DNA from: Alienimonas californiensis
Lineage (GTDB): Bacteria > Planctomycetota > Planctomycetia > Planctomycetales > Planctomycetaceae
Assembly (NCBI RefSeq): GCF_007743815.1
Contig: NZ_CP036265.1
Coordinates: 3,428,823-3,492,822 of the forward strand
DNA length: 64,000 bases
Direction of reading: 5' to 3'
Shown: in pieces, positions 17,065-26,000 of the stretch
Numbering within the stretch: the stretch's first letter is position 1
How the letters are laid out: each line of letters begins with the position of its first letter
Made by a program: the position numbers and the translations under genes
Notes under the pieces: generated by a model
What the model was told of the DNA's origin: nothing
Databases searched by the model: none
Seen by the model: the letters and a program-made list of their open reading frames with translations, nothing else

Positions 17065-17271
17065 TCAGTGGAAGGTGACGCGGCCTTTGCCGCAGCGGGT
17101 CAGATCGCTGCGACGACTGGCCTGCTCGGCGTCCCAGTCGATGGGACCGAGGTCGTCGTCGTAGTGGGTGAACGACGGCGGGCCGTCGATCTGGAAGCCC
17201 AGCCGGGCGATGGCGCCGACGCTCTCGCCGGTGGCGGCGGCGATGCGGCGGTTCAGTTCGTGCTGGGGCAT
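17065..17271 (-). CDS. Small conserved cassette protein, 68 residues
   Basis: Begins MPQHELNRRIAAATGESVGA and continues with a short Asp-rich segment (HYDDDLGPIDWDAEQASRR). The start resembles small proteins I recall in planctomycetal accessory regions, whose first 25 residues look like a DNA-binding or adaptor helix pair; I have no function for it. AGGAGC sits upstream of the ATG at 17271. It lies 92 bp before the clamp-like gene on the same strand. Confidence 0.6.
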   Translation of the reverse strand: MPQHELNRRIAAATGESVGAIARLGFQIDGPPSFTHYDDDLGPIDWDAEQASRRSDLTRCGKGRVTFH

Positions 17272-17479
17272 GGGAAGCTCCTGTTCGTGCAGTGGGAGGG
17301 GGAAAAGAGAAAGCGGCGAACGGGCGCTGGGCCGGTCCGCCGCTTCGGGGGGAGGTGGAAGCGAAACCCCGTTGGGGCGTGGGTCAGCCCGTGGGGGCAT
17401 GGGTCAGCCTGTCGGGGCGCGGGTCGCCCGAACCCGCCGCTTCCGGGGGGAGGCGGCGGGCGTCGTCGCCGCCGGGCGC

Positions 17480-17740
17480 TCAGCCGGGCGGCGTGAGCCG
17501 GTTGCGGACGAGCCAGTCGGCTTCCGCGGCCAAGGCCTCGCTCCGCAGCGGGAACGGCCCGAGGACGGGACCGCCGCTGGGGGAGAGGTCGGCCGTCCAT
17601 CCGCCGCCGTCGGCGGGCTCGATATGGCTGGCCCGGATGGTGGAGGCGGCGCCGATCGCGCCGGCGTCGATCAGTTCGCCGTAGAGGCCTTTCGCCGTGC
17701 CGTCCGGCGAGACGAACAGTTCCTGGACGGCGCCGCTCAT
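17480..17740 (-). CDS. Small conserved cassette protein, 86 residues
   Basis: Begins MSGAVQELFVSPDGTAKGLY, with ASHIEPADGGGWTADLSP in the middle and GPFPLRSEALAAEADWL near the end. It is a compact beta-rich protein without Cys and without membrane segment, similar to hypothetical proteins I recall in planctomycetal mobile regions. Its start overlaps the end of the preceding open frame by four bases (ATGA), supporting both the start and co-translation. Confidence 0.65.
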   Translation of the reverse strand: MSGAVQELFVSPDGTAKGLYGELIDAGAIGAASTIRASHIEPADGGGWTADLSPSGGPVLGPFPLRSEALAAEADWLVRNRLTPPG

Positions 17741-18054
17741 CGGGGCGACCGCAGCACCCGGCGGCGGGGGGCGTCGGTCAGCAGCGGGTCGAGGGCCTCG
17801 GCCACGCCGGTCAGTCCCTCGCAGACGCGGTCCTGCAGCCAGCCGACGCCGGTGCTGGCCCGCAGGTCCGCGGGGTCCACGCCCCGCATCAGGCCCTTGG
17901 CCTCGGCGACGACGGCGTCCAGCTCCTCGTTGCCGCCGACGTTCAGGCGACGGAACCTCTGGAAGAACTCCGTGAGGTTCTCCACGGCGGAGTCCCGGAA
18001 CACCCGGGGACCGCCGTTCTCGCTGCCGGACAGCCGTTCGCGGAGGTGTTCGAC
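17737..18054 (-). pseudogene. Cassette gene cut at its 5' side by the insertion sequence
   Basis: The frame is open from the insertion-sequence edge (18054) to 17737. It reads VEHLRERLSGSENGGPRVFR, then DSAVENLTEFFQRFRRLNVG and a helical C-terminus ending in a basic PRRRVLRSPR. There is no ATG; the only start left is a GTG at 18003, which would drop conserved-looking residues. The protein is alpha-helical and soluble. It may be the C-terminus of the same AAA-like protein whose N-terminal piece lies beyond the insertion, or a separate gene that lost its start. It overlaps the 86-residue gene by four bases and may still be translated from the GTG. Confidence 0.55.
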
Positions 18055-18133
18055 TAGAGCAAACCCAGGTGTGGCGTAGCGGATGGGGCGACGGCAAAAT
18101 GCCGGCGTCCATCCCGCTCACGGAGTCGAGTCG

Positions 18134-19074
18134 GTGCGTGCGTATTCGGAGGATCTGAGAGAACGCGTGCTGACCGCCCGCGACGCCGGCGAGCCGACGA
18201 GGGTCGTGGCCGACCGTTTCGCCGTCAGTCCCGCCTGGGTGCGGCGGCTGGTCCAGCGGCGGCGGGAGAGCGGCACGGACGAGGTCCCCGCCGCCCGGAC
18301 CGCGCCGGGACGGACGCGGGCGCTGGCGGGCCGGGAGGCGGAGATCGTCGCCGCGATGAACGCCGAGACCGATCGCACCGTGCGGCAGCTGAAGGCCGAT
18401 CTGAAGCTGAATTGCTCGGCGGAGACGCTGCGACGAGAACTCCGCCGGCTCGGTTTCCGCTATAAAAAAAGACGCTGATCGCCTGCGAGCAAACCCGCCC
18501 CGACGTCGCCGACGCCCGGAGGCGTTGGCGGCGGGCCCGCGGCGGCTTCCGGGCCGGGCGGCTGGTCTTTCTGGACGAGACGTGGGCCAAGACGAACATG
18601 ACCCCGACCCGGGGGTGGGCGCCGCGGGGACGCCGGCTGCTGGCGTCCGTGCCGCACGGCCACTGGCGCACCACGACGTTTTTATGCGGGTTGCGGGCCG
18701 ACGGCCCGGTCGCCCCGTTGGTCGTCGACGGGGCGATCGACGGGCCGCTGTTTCTGGCGTGGGTCCGGCAACATCTGGCGCCGATTCTGCGCCGCGGCGA
18801 CGTGGTGGTGATGGACAACCTCGCCGCCCACAAGGTGGCGGGCGTGGCGGAGGCGATCCGGGCCGTCGGTGCGAAGGCGCGGTACCTGCCGCCGTACAGC
18901 CCCGACCTGAACCCGATCGAACTGCTGTTCAGCAAGCTCAAGCGTCTGATCCGGGCCGCGGGCGAGCGGACGGTCGAGGGGCTGTGGCGCCGCATCGGCG
19001 AACTGCTCGACCGCTTCCCGCCGTCCGAGTGCCGGAACTATCTCCGCCACTGCGGCTATACACGCTACGCCTGA
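18134..19074 (+). CDS. IS630-family transposase, two frames joined by -1 frameshift
   Basis: Frame 1 (GTG at 18134, or ATG at 18083, to the TGA at 18476-18478) holds the N-terminal helix-turn-helix region, starting RAYSEDLRERVLTARDAGEP. Frame 2 continues from the A7 run as KKTLIACEQTRPDVADARRR and carries the DDE catalytic residues: Asp in LVFLDETWAK, Asp in VVVMDNLAAH, and Glu in SPDLNPIELLFSKLK. The A7 stretch at 18464-18470 lies at the end of frame 1 and a -1 slip gives an uninterrupted protein of about 313 residues, the normal size. Programmed -1 frameshifting at A-rich runs is known in this family, so the element may be active. Confidence 0.88.
18464..18471 (+). promoter_or_regulatory. 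Slippery A7 frameshift site
   Basis: TAT AAA AAA AGA CGC TGA in frame 0 becomes AAA AAA AAG ACG CTG after a -1 slip. The stop of frame 0 is only five bases beyond the run, and protein similarity carries on without a gap in the -1 frame. Confidence 0.75.
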
Positions 19075-19086
19075 TCGCGGACTGCT

Positions 19087-19350
19087 CTAGGCGGCCAGCG
19101 CCCAGCCCCGCCGGCGGCAGAGGCCGGCGAGGTCCCGGAGGACCTCCCTCGGCTCCGGGCTGACCGCCAGCACGCCGGGGTAGGCGGCGGCGACCAGCTC
19201 CTCCAGCCGGTTAACGAAATTGGCGGGCGGACTGGCAGGGGCCGCCGGTCGACGCACCGATGCACTCGCCGGAGCTTTCTCGGGGCTGGGACTTGGTACG
19301 CCCCCGGCCGGACGTGGTTCCCGACCGGCGGGACGACCTGCGGGGGCCAA
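19087..19350 (-). pseudogene. N-terminal fragment of an AAA (Ycf46-like) gene
   Basis: The recognisable part is the last 45 codons: NFVNRLEELVAAAYPGVLAV, then SPEPREVLRDLAGLCRRRGW. This resembles the N-terminal domain of Ycf46-type AAA ATPases (pattern 'LxxLvrarYPgvxVxSpEexRvxxxL'). The fragment ends with TAG made at the insertion-sequence edge, before any Walker A motif. A strong ribosome binding site (AAAGGAGG) and ATG at 19429 lie upstream but in a different frame, so the front of the gene also seems frameshifted. Its position behind DUF2997 and DUF1257 genes fits, since these families are often neighbours of Ycf46-like ATPases. The family assignment is moderate. Confidence 0.45.
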
Positions 19351-19488
19351 AGTTCAGCCGGTCGGTGCGTCGACTGCGTCGCTGCGACGCCCGCCGTGGT
19401 CGCCCGCGGGGGCTTCGAGAGTGCGGCATCGGCGCCTCCTTTCTGAGGGGTTAGCGTTGTGAAGGAATTCATTGCCGACCGGCAGGCG

Positions 19489-19683
19489 TCAGGCCCGATG
19501 CTCGGCGGGCTGGGCGACCTGCTCGGCTGCGTGATACTCCGGCGTCAGCCGCTCGGCGCTCTTGCTGCCGAGGACCTCCTCATACGGCTTCGACGCCGCC
19601 TTGCAGACCGTGCCGGCGAAGCCCTTGGTCTCGACGCTGGTCTCGCCCTCGGGCGTGACGGTGACCTCGATGTGGGGGTTCAT
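19489..19683 (-). CDS. DUF2997 protein
   Basis: 64 residues. It starts MNPHIEVTVTPEGETSVETK and continues GFAGTVCKAASKPYEEVLGS, the conserved pattern of DUF2997: a short beta-hairpin, a Gly-Phe-x-Gly turn with a single Cys, and an amphipathic helix. No signal peptide. Its start overlaps the DUF1257 stop by four bases (ATGA). DUF2997 is found beside DUF1257 in cyanobacteria and other bacteria; function is unknown. Confidence 0.8.
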   Translation of the reverse strand: MNPHIEVTVTPEGETSVETKGFAGTVCKAASKPYEEVLGSKSAERLTPEYHAAEQVAQPAEHRA

Positions 19684-20087
19684 CAGGCGAGTCCCCCGTA
19701 CGCGTTGCCGGTCGTGCCGAAGCCGGCGGTGCCGGCGGTGACGGTCAGCCGCACGCCGCCGTCGGGCAGCGAGGTCTCGCTGATCCGGTGGCCGCGGGCT
19801 TTGGCCTGCAGCTTGGCGGCTTCCAGGGCGTAGGCCTGCTTCAGGCGGCCGAGGAAGGCGTTGTCGCCCCAGCGGCCCTCGTCGGTGTCGCAGCGGACAG
19901 CGCCTTCTTCTCCGATCAGCACGGGGTACACGAACCCTGGCGGTCGCACCGCGAGGCCGCTTTGTTCGGCGCCGTCGAAGAACTTGACGGTTTCGGTTCG
20001 CGGCTCGGGCAGGCCGAGCCGCTCGCAGGCGGCGGACAACGCCGCCGGGTCTCTCAGCTTCGTCTCGATGGTGACGACGTGGCTCAC
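19683..20087 (-). CDS. DUF1257 (Ycf35-like) protein
   Basis: 134 residues from a GTG at 20087, chosen because AGGAGG lies eight bases upstream and the family starts MSH. Conserved landmarks: RDPAALSAACERLGLP, then a Gly-Leu-Ala-Val strand (SGLAVRPPGFVYPV), the DTDEGRWGD motif near residue 76, and YALEAAKLQAKARGH near residue 95, all as in chloroplast and cyanobacterial Ycf35. It is the first clear gene of the minus-strand cassette. The biochemical function of the family is unknown. Confidence 0.88.
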   Translation of the reverse strand: MSHVVTIETKLRDPAALSAACERLGLPEPRTETVKFFDGAEQSGLAVRPPGFVYPVLIGEEGAVRCDTDEGRWGDNAFLGRLKQAYALEAAKLQAKARGHRISETSLPDGGVRLTVTAGTAGFGTTGNAYGGLA

Positions 20088-20769
20088 GGGCGGAGCCTCC
20101 TTTCGATCGGGGGACAACGGGGAAAAGGGACTGCCCGCGGCGACCCGGTCGGGGCCGGCGGGGCGGGGCGAGCGGCCGTAGCGGCCGGCGACGGACCGCC
20201 GGCGGCAGGGCCGGGACGGTCAGGCCGGCGGGGAGCCGGGACCGCGGGCGCCGGGACGGCCGCACGGACGGGCGTGCGGGGGGACGTCCGGCCGGAGGCG
20301 CCGGCGCCCGGGGTCGGGACGGAGCGACCGGCGAGGGCCGGGGGGGCGGCCGATCCGACGGCGACCGGACGGTCCAGGCCGCGGCCGCGGAGGCCGCCGC
20401 CGCGACCGCGGTCAGGGCCGCGACGGCGGCGAGGCCGTCGGGCCACGGCCCGGCCGCCCACGACGGCAGGGCCGCGGGCGCCGGCGGGAGGGGCATGGGC
20501 GACGCTCCATTCGTGATGGGCCGGCGAGATAACGCCGGCGGGTCGCCGCACAGTGCCGCAGGATCAGTCGCCGTTTAGGAACGCCGGCAGAAAACGTGAT
20601 CCCGCGGCTCCGCTACGAGGGTCGGGAACAGGTCGTTCACGCAGGGGCCTGAAGTAGAGCGGGCTAGGCGAAGGCGAGCGACTGGACTGTCAGGGGTGTC
20701 AGGGGCAGTCGAGAGGTCGCTGCGGGCGGCGGGTCGGGCATGGGGTCTTCCGACTGCGAAGAGGGACCG
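20088..20769. other. Region upstream of the cassette, one doubtful frame
   Basis: A minus-strand frame from an ATG at 20496 (GGAG upstream) starts with a hydrophobic Ala-rich stretch (AAVAALTAVAAAASAAAAWT) and a Pro/Arg-rich tail. It has no stop before it runs through the DUF1257 gene in another frame, so I do not call it a gene. The promoter of the cassette should lie here. A solitary MITE-type end sits at 20688-20705. Confidence 0.35.
20688..20705. repeat. Solitary MITE-type end (TGTCAGGGG tandem)
   Basis: TGTCAGGGGTGTCAGGGG, identical to the left end of the element at 3043. No inverted partner is found within 200 bp, so it is a lone end or the remains of a rearranged copy. Confidence 0.55.
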
Positions 20770-21037
20770 GCGGGTGTTCCGCGGCGTCGCACCGCAGTGC
20801 GACATCGCGTTGTCGAAGCTGCCTCACTGGCTGTGCGACAACGGGCTGTGGTCGCTGAACGACGACCTGACCGTGCTGATCGCGAACGATCGGCACTTTC
20901 GGGAGGCGGCTCCGGACCAGCGGGCGTTGGCGGATTACGCCGGGCTGCGGGTCCGCCTGCCGAACGTCGAGGCACACTGGCCGGACCCGAACTGCCTGCG
21001 GTGGCACCGCAGGAAGGTGTTTCTCGGAGAGAGATAG
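20770..21037 (+). pseudogene. C-terminal fragment of an HNH-endonuclease-like protein (copy 1)
   Basis: The last 75 codons up to the TAG at 21035-21037 read LPHWLCDNGLWSLNDDLTVL, then REAAPDQRALADYAGLRVRL and DPNCLRWHRRKVFLGER. This 'L..p......P....L.WHr..vF' ending is how I recall the C-terminus of planctomycetal HNH restriction-type endonucleases. The catalytic HNH part is missing. A closely similar fragment lies at 36015-36283. The family call is from pattern memory and is moderate. Confidence 0.5.
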
Positions 21038-21684
21038 CGTTCCCGCATTTGCCCCGCCCCGAGGCAGTGCTGTCGATTGTCGCGAACGTCTGAACGCCGG
21101 CGTGCATTCGGCCGGCGGTGAGACTCCGGTCCCCACCGCTCCATCGGTTCCAAAACGTGGCAACCCGCCGCACCCGGATCCGGATGCGGTTATCGAGAGA
21201 TCCAATTCGTTGCGGCACCTCTGGAAAGTACCTCATAATCGGCTCCCTGTGGGGCCACAGGACGCCATCCTGTCGCCACGCCACCCCACACTGAACCCGC
21301 CTCATCTCGCTGGCGACAAATGATTTACGATTCGAGATGGTCTGTCATAGCAGTGTTTAACAGGCCGGTGTGAGGTGCATTAAAGACCCTTTTCGACGAA
21401 ACCCGAGTGTCGGTTCGAGTCCCACCTCCGGCACTTGTAATGGGTGGGCCTCGCGCCGGGGGGGCAGGGGGCCGTCGAAGCGTCGGGGGCCTCCGCCGGC
21501 GGGCGGTTGTCCGTCAGATTGCGGTTCGCAGCGAATCCGGCGGCGGGCGCCGCAGGTTGCGGCTCGCGGCCGCGTTGACGCCCGCTCTCACGGGGACGGA
21601 AACAGGCTCGGCGGGCGTGGGAATGGGCGCCCGTACGGGCCGTTAGAGACGGGTTGTCCGAGAGGACGAGCCGGCGGGCGGGCG
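21038..21684. other. Intergenic containing a tRNA-like remnant
   Basis: No gene is seen. A palindromic GTGGGGCCACAGGACGCCATCCTGTCGCCACGCC stretch of about 35 bp near 21255 can fold into hairpins. A degenerate tRNA-like sequence is at 21364-21433. The remaining 250 bp before the regulator gene's stop show nothing clear. Confidence 0.4.
21364..21433 (+). other. Degenerate tRNA-like sequence
   Basis: Seventy bases that begin GCCGGTG and end CTCCGGCA, giving six of seven acceptor pairs plus a discriminator A. The T arm has GTCGG, loop TTCGAGT and CCCAC (four of five pairs). The D and anticodon arms do not fold. It looks like a decayed tRNA or a 3'-end duplication left by an integrase, not a working tRNA. 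Confidence 0.4.
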
Positions 21685-22884
21685 TCAGCGGTCGGGGATG
21701 CTTTGCGCCTGGCGGCGGTAGGCGCCGGGGGTGAGGCCGGTTTCCCGTTTGAACACCGCCCCCAGTCGCTCCTGATATTCGTAACCGGCGAGCGGGCTGA
21801 TTCGTTCGAGGGTCATCGTCGTCTCAGAGAGGAGTTGTTTGACGCGGGTGACCTGAGCCGCGGTGATCTCCTCGCGGGGCGTGCGGCCGAGTTCCGCCCG
21901 GAACCGCCGTTCGAGTTGGCGGCGGGACAGCGTGGAGAACGCGGCGACGTCCTGCACGTTAATACCGTCGCAGGCGTGGTCGCGGATATAGCGGCACACG
22001 CGGGCAAGTTCCCGATCCTCGACGGCGGCGACCTGGGTGGAGAGCTGTTCCACGACGGTCTGGGGCGGAACGTACCGCACGGGAGCCGAGCCGCTCGAGC
22101 CGGGTGCCGCTCCGTCCGGCCCGGTCATCAGCTCATAGAGCGTTTCCGCGGCCCGGAACCCGACGCCCTCTGCGTCGGGCCGCACGCTGGAGAGCGGCGG
22201 GTCGCACAGCGGGCAGATCACGTCGTCGTCGTCCACCCCCACCACGCCGAGGTCGTCGGGGACCGCGATCTCCGCCGCGGCGCAGGCGTTCGAAACCTGT
22301 TGGCCGCGGACGTCGTTGCAGGCGAATAGTCCCGTCGGCGGCTCCAATGATTGGAGCCAGTGCGAGAGCGGCTCCAGGTCGAACAGCCCGGACTGCTCCA
22401 CGGCCGTGACCGACTCCGACGGTGTGCTGGGCATGAGGTAGACCGAGAGCGGGACGCCGGCGCCCTCGGTCAACGCCCGGAAGCGCCGCAGCCGCGTTTC
22501 CGAATAGTGGACGTGTTCGTACCCACAAAACGCGAGGCGCCGGAAACCCCGGTCCCGCAGATGCTCGAAGGCCAGGCGGGCGACGGCGTCGTCGTCCGTC
22601 TCGACCTGCGGCACCCCGGGGTGAGCGAACCGGCACCACACGTCGACCAGCGGCACGCTTAATTCGCGGAGCGGGCCGATCGTGCGCTGCGACACGCGGG
22701 CGATCACCCCGTTGATCGCCGGCCCCCGCAGCCACGGGGGGAGTTCCGCGTCCAGCGTCATTTCGTGGTGAATCAACGCCCAGTTGGTCCGCGTCCGGGC
22801 GAACAGCGCGGCCCCGCGAAGCAGGTCCCGGCCGTACGACCGAGAGGATTCGACGAAGAGCGCGACCCGGGGGCGGGGCTTCAT
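21685..22884 (-). CDS. XylR-type transcription regulator (LacI-like sensor, AraC-type DNA binding)
   Basis: 399 residues. Residues 1-285 resemble a periplasmic-binding-protein/LacI sugar-sensing domain (RVALFVESSRSYGRDLLRGA at the start, GLFACNDVRGQQV and DDLGVVGVDDDDVICPL later). Residues 295-399 are an AraC-type double helix-turn-helix (AFSTLSRRQLERRFRAELGR and AGYEYQERLGAVFKRETGLT). This is the layout of XylR, a sugar-responsive activator. The ATG at 22884 fits the sensor start; an ATG at 22929 in frame is also possible. It is divergent from the long sulfatase/DUF1501 gene run, with a 15-bp palindrome in between, and probably controls that run. Confidence 0.88.
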   Translation of the reverse strand: MKPRPRVALFVESSRSYGRDLLRGAALFARTRTNWALIHHEMTLDAELPPWLRGPAINGVIARVSQRTIGPLRELSVPLVDVWCRFAHPGVPQVETDDDAVARLAFEHLRDRGFRRLAFCGYEHVHYSETRLRRFRALTEGAGVPLSVYLMPSTPSESVTAVEQSGLFDLEPLSHWLQSLEPPTGLFACNDVRGQQVSNACAAAEIAVPDDLGVVGVDDDDVICPLCDPPLSSVRPDAEGVGFRAAETLYELMTGPDGAAPGSSGSAPVRYVPPQTVVEQLSTQVAAVEDRELARVCRYIRDHACDGINVQDVAAFSTLSRRQLERRFRAELGRTPREEITAAQVTRVKQLLSETTMTLERISPLAGYEYQERLGAVFKRETGLTPGAYRRQAQSIPDR

Positions 22885-22951
22885 GGGAGGGTCCGAGGCG
22901 TGTCGCAAATCGTTCAAGACGCGTCGCATTCTATCCTCGACCCGGACCCGT

Positions 22952-22966
22952 CAACGGATACCGTTG
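22952..22966. promoter_or_regulatory. 15-bp perfect palindrome, likely operator
   Basis: CAACGGATACCGTTG, two six-base arms around ATA, in the short space between the XylR-type regulator gene and the divergent PSCyt/DUF1553 gene. The position fits an operator for the regulator; no binding data exist here. Confidence 0.55.
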
Positions 22967-23014
22967 GGTTCCCTTCGCGGTCCTGACTATTAGCGTTGAT
23001 CGCCCCTCCCTTCC

Positions 23015-26000
23015 TTGAATGAAGGCCCGCCTTTGTCGCTTGCCGCTCACTCGCTCTGCCTCGCCATCGTCACGGCGTCGTTCGGCGCACTTGCCCCGGG
23101 CGCCGGCGCCGCGGACGGTGCGGCAGACGGGGCGCCTACGGCGGAGCAGTTGGAGGCTTTCGAGCGGGAGGTGCGTCCGCTGCTGGCGGAGCGGTGCTAC
23201 TCCTGCCACAGCGCGGGGGCGGAGTCGCCGATGGGGGGGCTGACGGTGGACAGCCGGGCGGGGCTGCTGGCCGGGGGCGACTCCGGCCCGGCCCTGGTCC
23301 CCGGCGACGCGGAGGCCAGCCTGCTGATCGAGGCGGTGCGGTACGAGTCCTACGCCTACGACATGCCGCCCTCCGGCAAGCTGCCCGAGGGCGAGATCGC
23401 CACGCTGGAGCGGTGGGTGGCGATGGGGGCCCCCTGGCCGGCGGAGGCGGCCCCGGAGGCGGGGGCGGCCCGGCCGGCGTTTGACCTGGAGGCCCGGAAA
23501 GCGGAACACTGGGCCTGGGGGCCGGTGGAACCGCCGGAGCCGCCGGCGGTGGCGGACGGGGACTGGCCGCAGGCGGACCTCGACCGGTTCGTGCTGGCGG
23601 GGCTGGAGGGGGCGGGGCTGGCCCCGGCGGAGGACGCGGACCGGGCGGCGCTGCTGAGGCGTCTGGCGTTCGACCTGACGGGCCTGCTGCCCACCGCCGG
23701 GCAGCGGGCGGCGTACCTGGCGGACGACTCGCCGGCGGCCACGGAACGGCTGGTGGACGAGCTGCTCGCCTCCCCGCACTTCGGCGAACGCTGGGGGCGC
23801 CATTGGCTCGATTTAGTCCGCTACGCGGAGTCTCGCGGCCAGCAGAACGACAGCGACGCCCCGAACGCGTACCAGTACCGGGACTACCTCATCCGCGCTT
23901 TCAACGCGGACGTGCCGCACGACCAGCTGGTGCGGGAGCATTTGGCCGGGGACCTGCTGGCGGAGCCCCGGCTGCACCCGGAGGACGGCCTCAACGAGTC
24001 GGTGCTGGGGACCGGCTTCTGGTTCCTCGGGGACTGGGTGCACTCGCCGGTGGACGTACTGGGGGACGAGGCGGAGCGGTTCGACAATATGATCGACGTT
24101 GCGTCGAAGACGTTCCTGGGGGTGACGGTCTCCTGCGCGCGGTGCCACGACCACAAGTTCGACGCGATCTCGACGGCGGACTACTACGCGTTCGCGGGGT
24201 TTTTGCAGGGCAGCGACTACCGGCAGGTGCGGTTCGAGACCTCGGAGCACAACGGCCGGGTGGCGGAGCGGCTGGCGGGGGTGGAGGCGGACTACCGGTC
24301 CCGCCTGTCTAACCTGCTCGCCGACCGCGGACCCGTCCCGCCGCGGCCGCGTCCCTTGGATCGGGCGCTGCGTGACGCGATCCTCGTGGACTACGGGGAC
24401 GTGCCGGCGGGGGAGTACCGTCAGAAGGGGTACCTGTTCGGGAGCCGGCCGGGCCGGGCGGGCGAGCCGTACTGGACGTCGGTCGACGGCGAGCCGGAAC
24501 TGCGGGTCGCCATGACCGACGCGGCGATCAGCGACCCGATCTGGAACGGGTTGGAGTCGATCTCGGAGCCGGCGACACGTAACAACGACAAGCTCCGGCC
24601 CCTGCCGCGCGCCGGCCGGACGCTGCGTACGCCGTCGTTCGAGTTGACGGACGGCACGGTCTCCTGCCGCGTCCGCTGCGCCGGGCATGTAGTGGCCTGC
24701 GTCGACTCGCACCGGATGGTCGCCGGCCCGCTGCACGGGGAGACCATTCAGAAGATCAAGCCGAACGACGACTGGACCGTCCTCGACCTGAAGCGGTACG
24801 TCGGCCACCGCCTGCACCTGGAATTCACGCCGGCCGAGGGCGAACAGTTGGAGGTCTCGCTGGTCGCCCAGGGGCTCTCCCCCCAACAGAGGGCGAGGCT
24901 CGATCGGGAGGCCTCCCGGGCCGAAATGTACGCGGCGGAGGCCGCGCGGTTCCTTGAAGACGAAGCCGCGGACCTGGTGCGGGCGTGGACGGAGGAACGC
25001 GACGCCCTGCGGGAACAGATCCGCTTCCGGTCGCAGCTCGCGATCGCGGCGATGGACGGGACCGGCTAGGACCAGGCGATCTACATCCGCGGGAACTCGT
25101 CGAACCCTGGCCCCGTGGAGCCTCGCCACTTCCTGACGGCCGTCTCGGGCGACGAGCCGATGGAGATCGAATCCGGCAGCGGGCGGCTGGAACTGGCCGA
25201 GGCGATCAACGACCCGGAGAACCCGCTGACCGCCCGCGTTGCGGTCAACCGGATCTGGCACTACCTCATGGGCCGGGGGATCGTGCCCACGCCGGACGAC
25301 TTCGGCGTGCTCGGGCGGCGGCCGACCCACCCGGAGCTGCTGGACCACCTGGCGTCCCAGTTCCTCCGGGGCGGCCGCAGCATCAAGCAGACGATCCGCC
25401 GGATCGTGCTGTCGCGGACCTATCGGATGGGTAGCCGCCCCGACCCCGCGGCGGTCGCGGTCGATCCGACGAACGAACTGTGGCACCACCGGCCGCCCAG
25501 GCGGCTGGAGGGCGAGGCGATCCGCGACGCGCTGTTGGCGCTGTCCGGGCGGCTCAACCCCTCCCTGTACGGTCGGCCGGTCCCGATCCACCTAACAGCG
25601 TTCATGGACGGCCGCGGGCGCCCGCCGAAAAGCGGGCCGCTCGACGGGGCGGGCCGGCGGTCGATCTACGTCGCGGTGCGGCGGAACTTCCTGTCGCCGT
25701 TCATGCTGGCGTTCGACACTCCCGCCCCGTTCAGCACGATGGGCCGGCGGAACGTCTCCAACGTTCCCGCCCAGGTGCTGATCCTGCTGAACGATCCGTT
25801 CGTCGCCGAGCAGGCCCGCGGCTGGGCCGAGCGGGCGCTCGCGGCGGCGCCGTCGACGCGGGGCCGGTTGGAATGGCTGTACGAGTCCGCCTTCGCCCGC
25901 CCTCCCGTCGACGACGAGGTCGCCGTCGCCGAGCGGTTCCTGATGGAGCAGGCGACCGCGCGGGGAGTGCCCGAGGAGGACCCCGATCTGTGGGCCGACC

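Larger units (their letters stand above)
18055..19089 (+). mobile_element. IS630-type insertion sequence
   Basis: About 1,035 bp including a TA at each end, the target duplicated by IS630/Tc1-mariner-type elements. The imperfect terminal inverted repeats are 27 nt counting the TA: left (18055-18081) starts TAGAGCA and ends GGCGTAGCG; right (19063-19089, inverted) has the same two blocks at the same spacing (positions 1-7 and 19-27). One transposase in two overlapping frames fills the element on the plus strand, opposite to the cassette it interrupts. Confidence 0.9.

Noticed and set aside
19489-20496. 335-codon minus-strand frame from 20496 through DUF1257 into DUF2997
   Set aside because: It is in frame with DUF2997 only by absence of stops in GC-rich DNA and crosses DUF1257 out of frame; both small genes have better starts.
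21364-21433. Functional tRNA gene
   Set aside because: Acceptor and T arm nearly fold, but the D and anticodon arms do not; kept only as a tRNA-like remnant.
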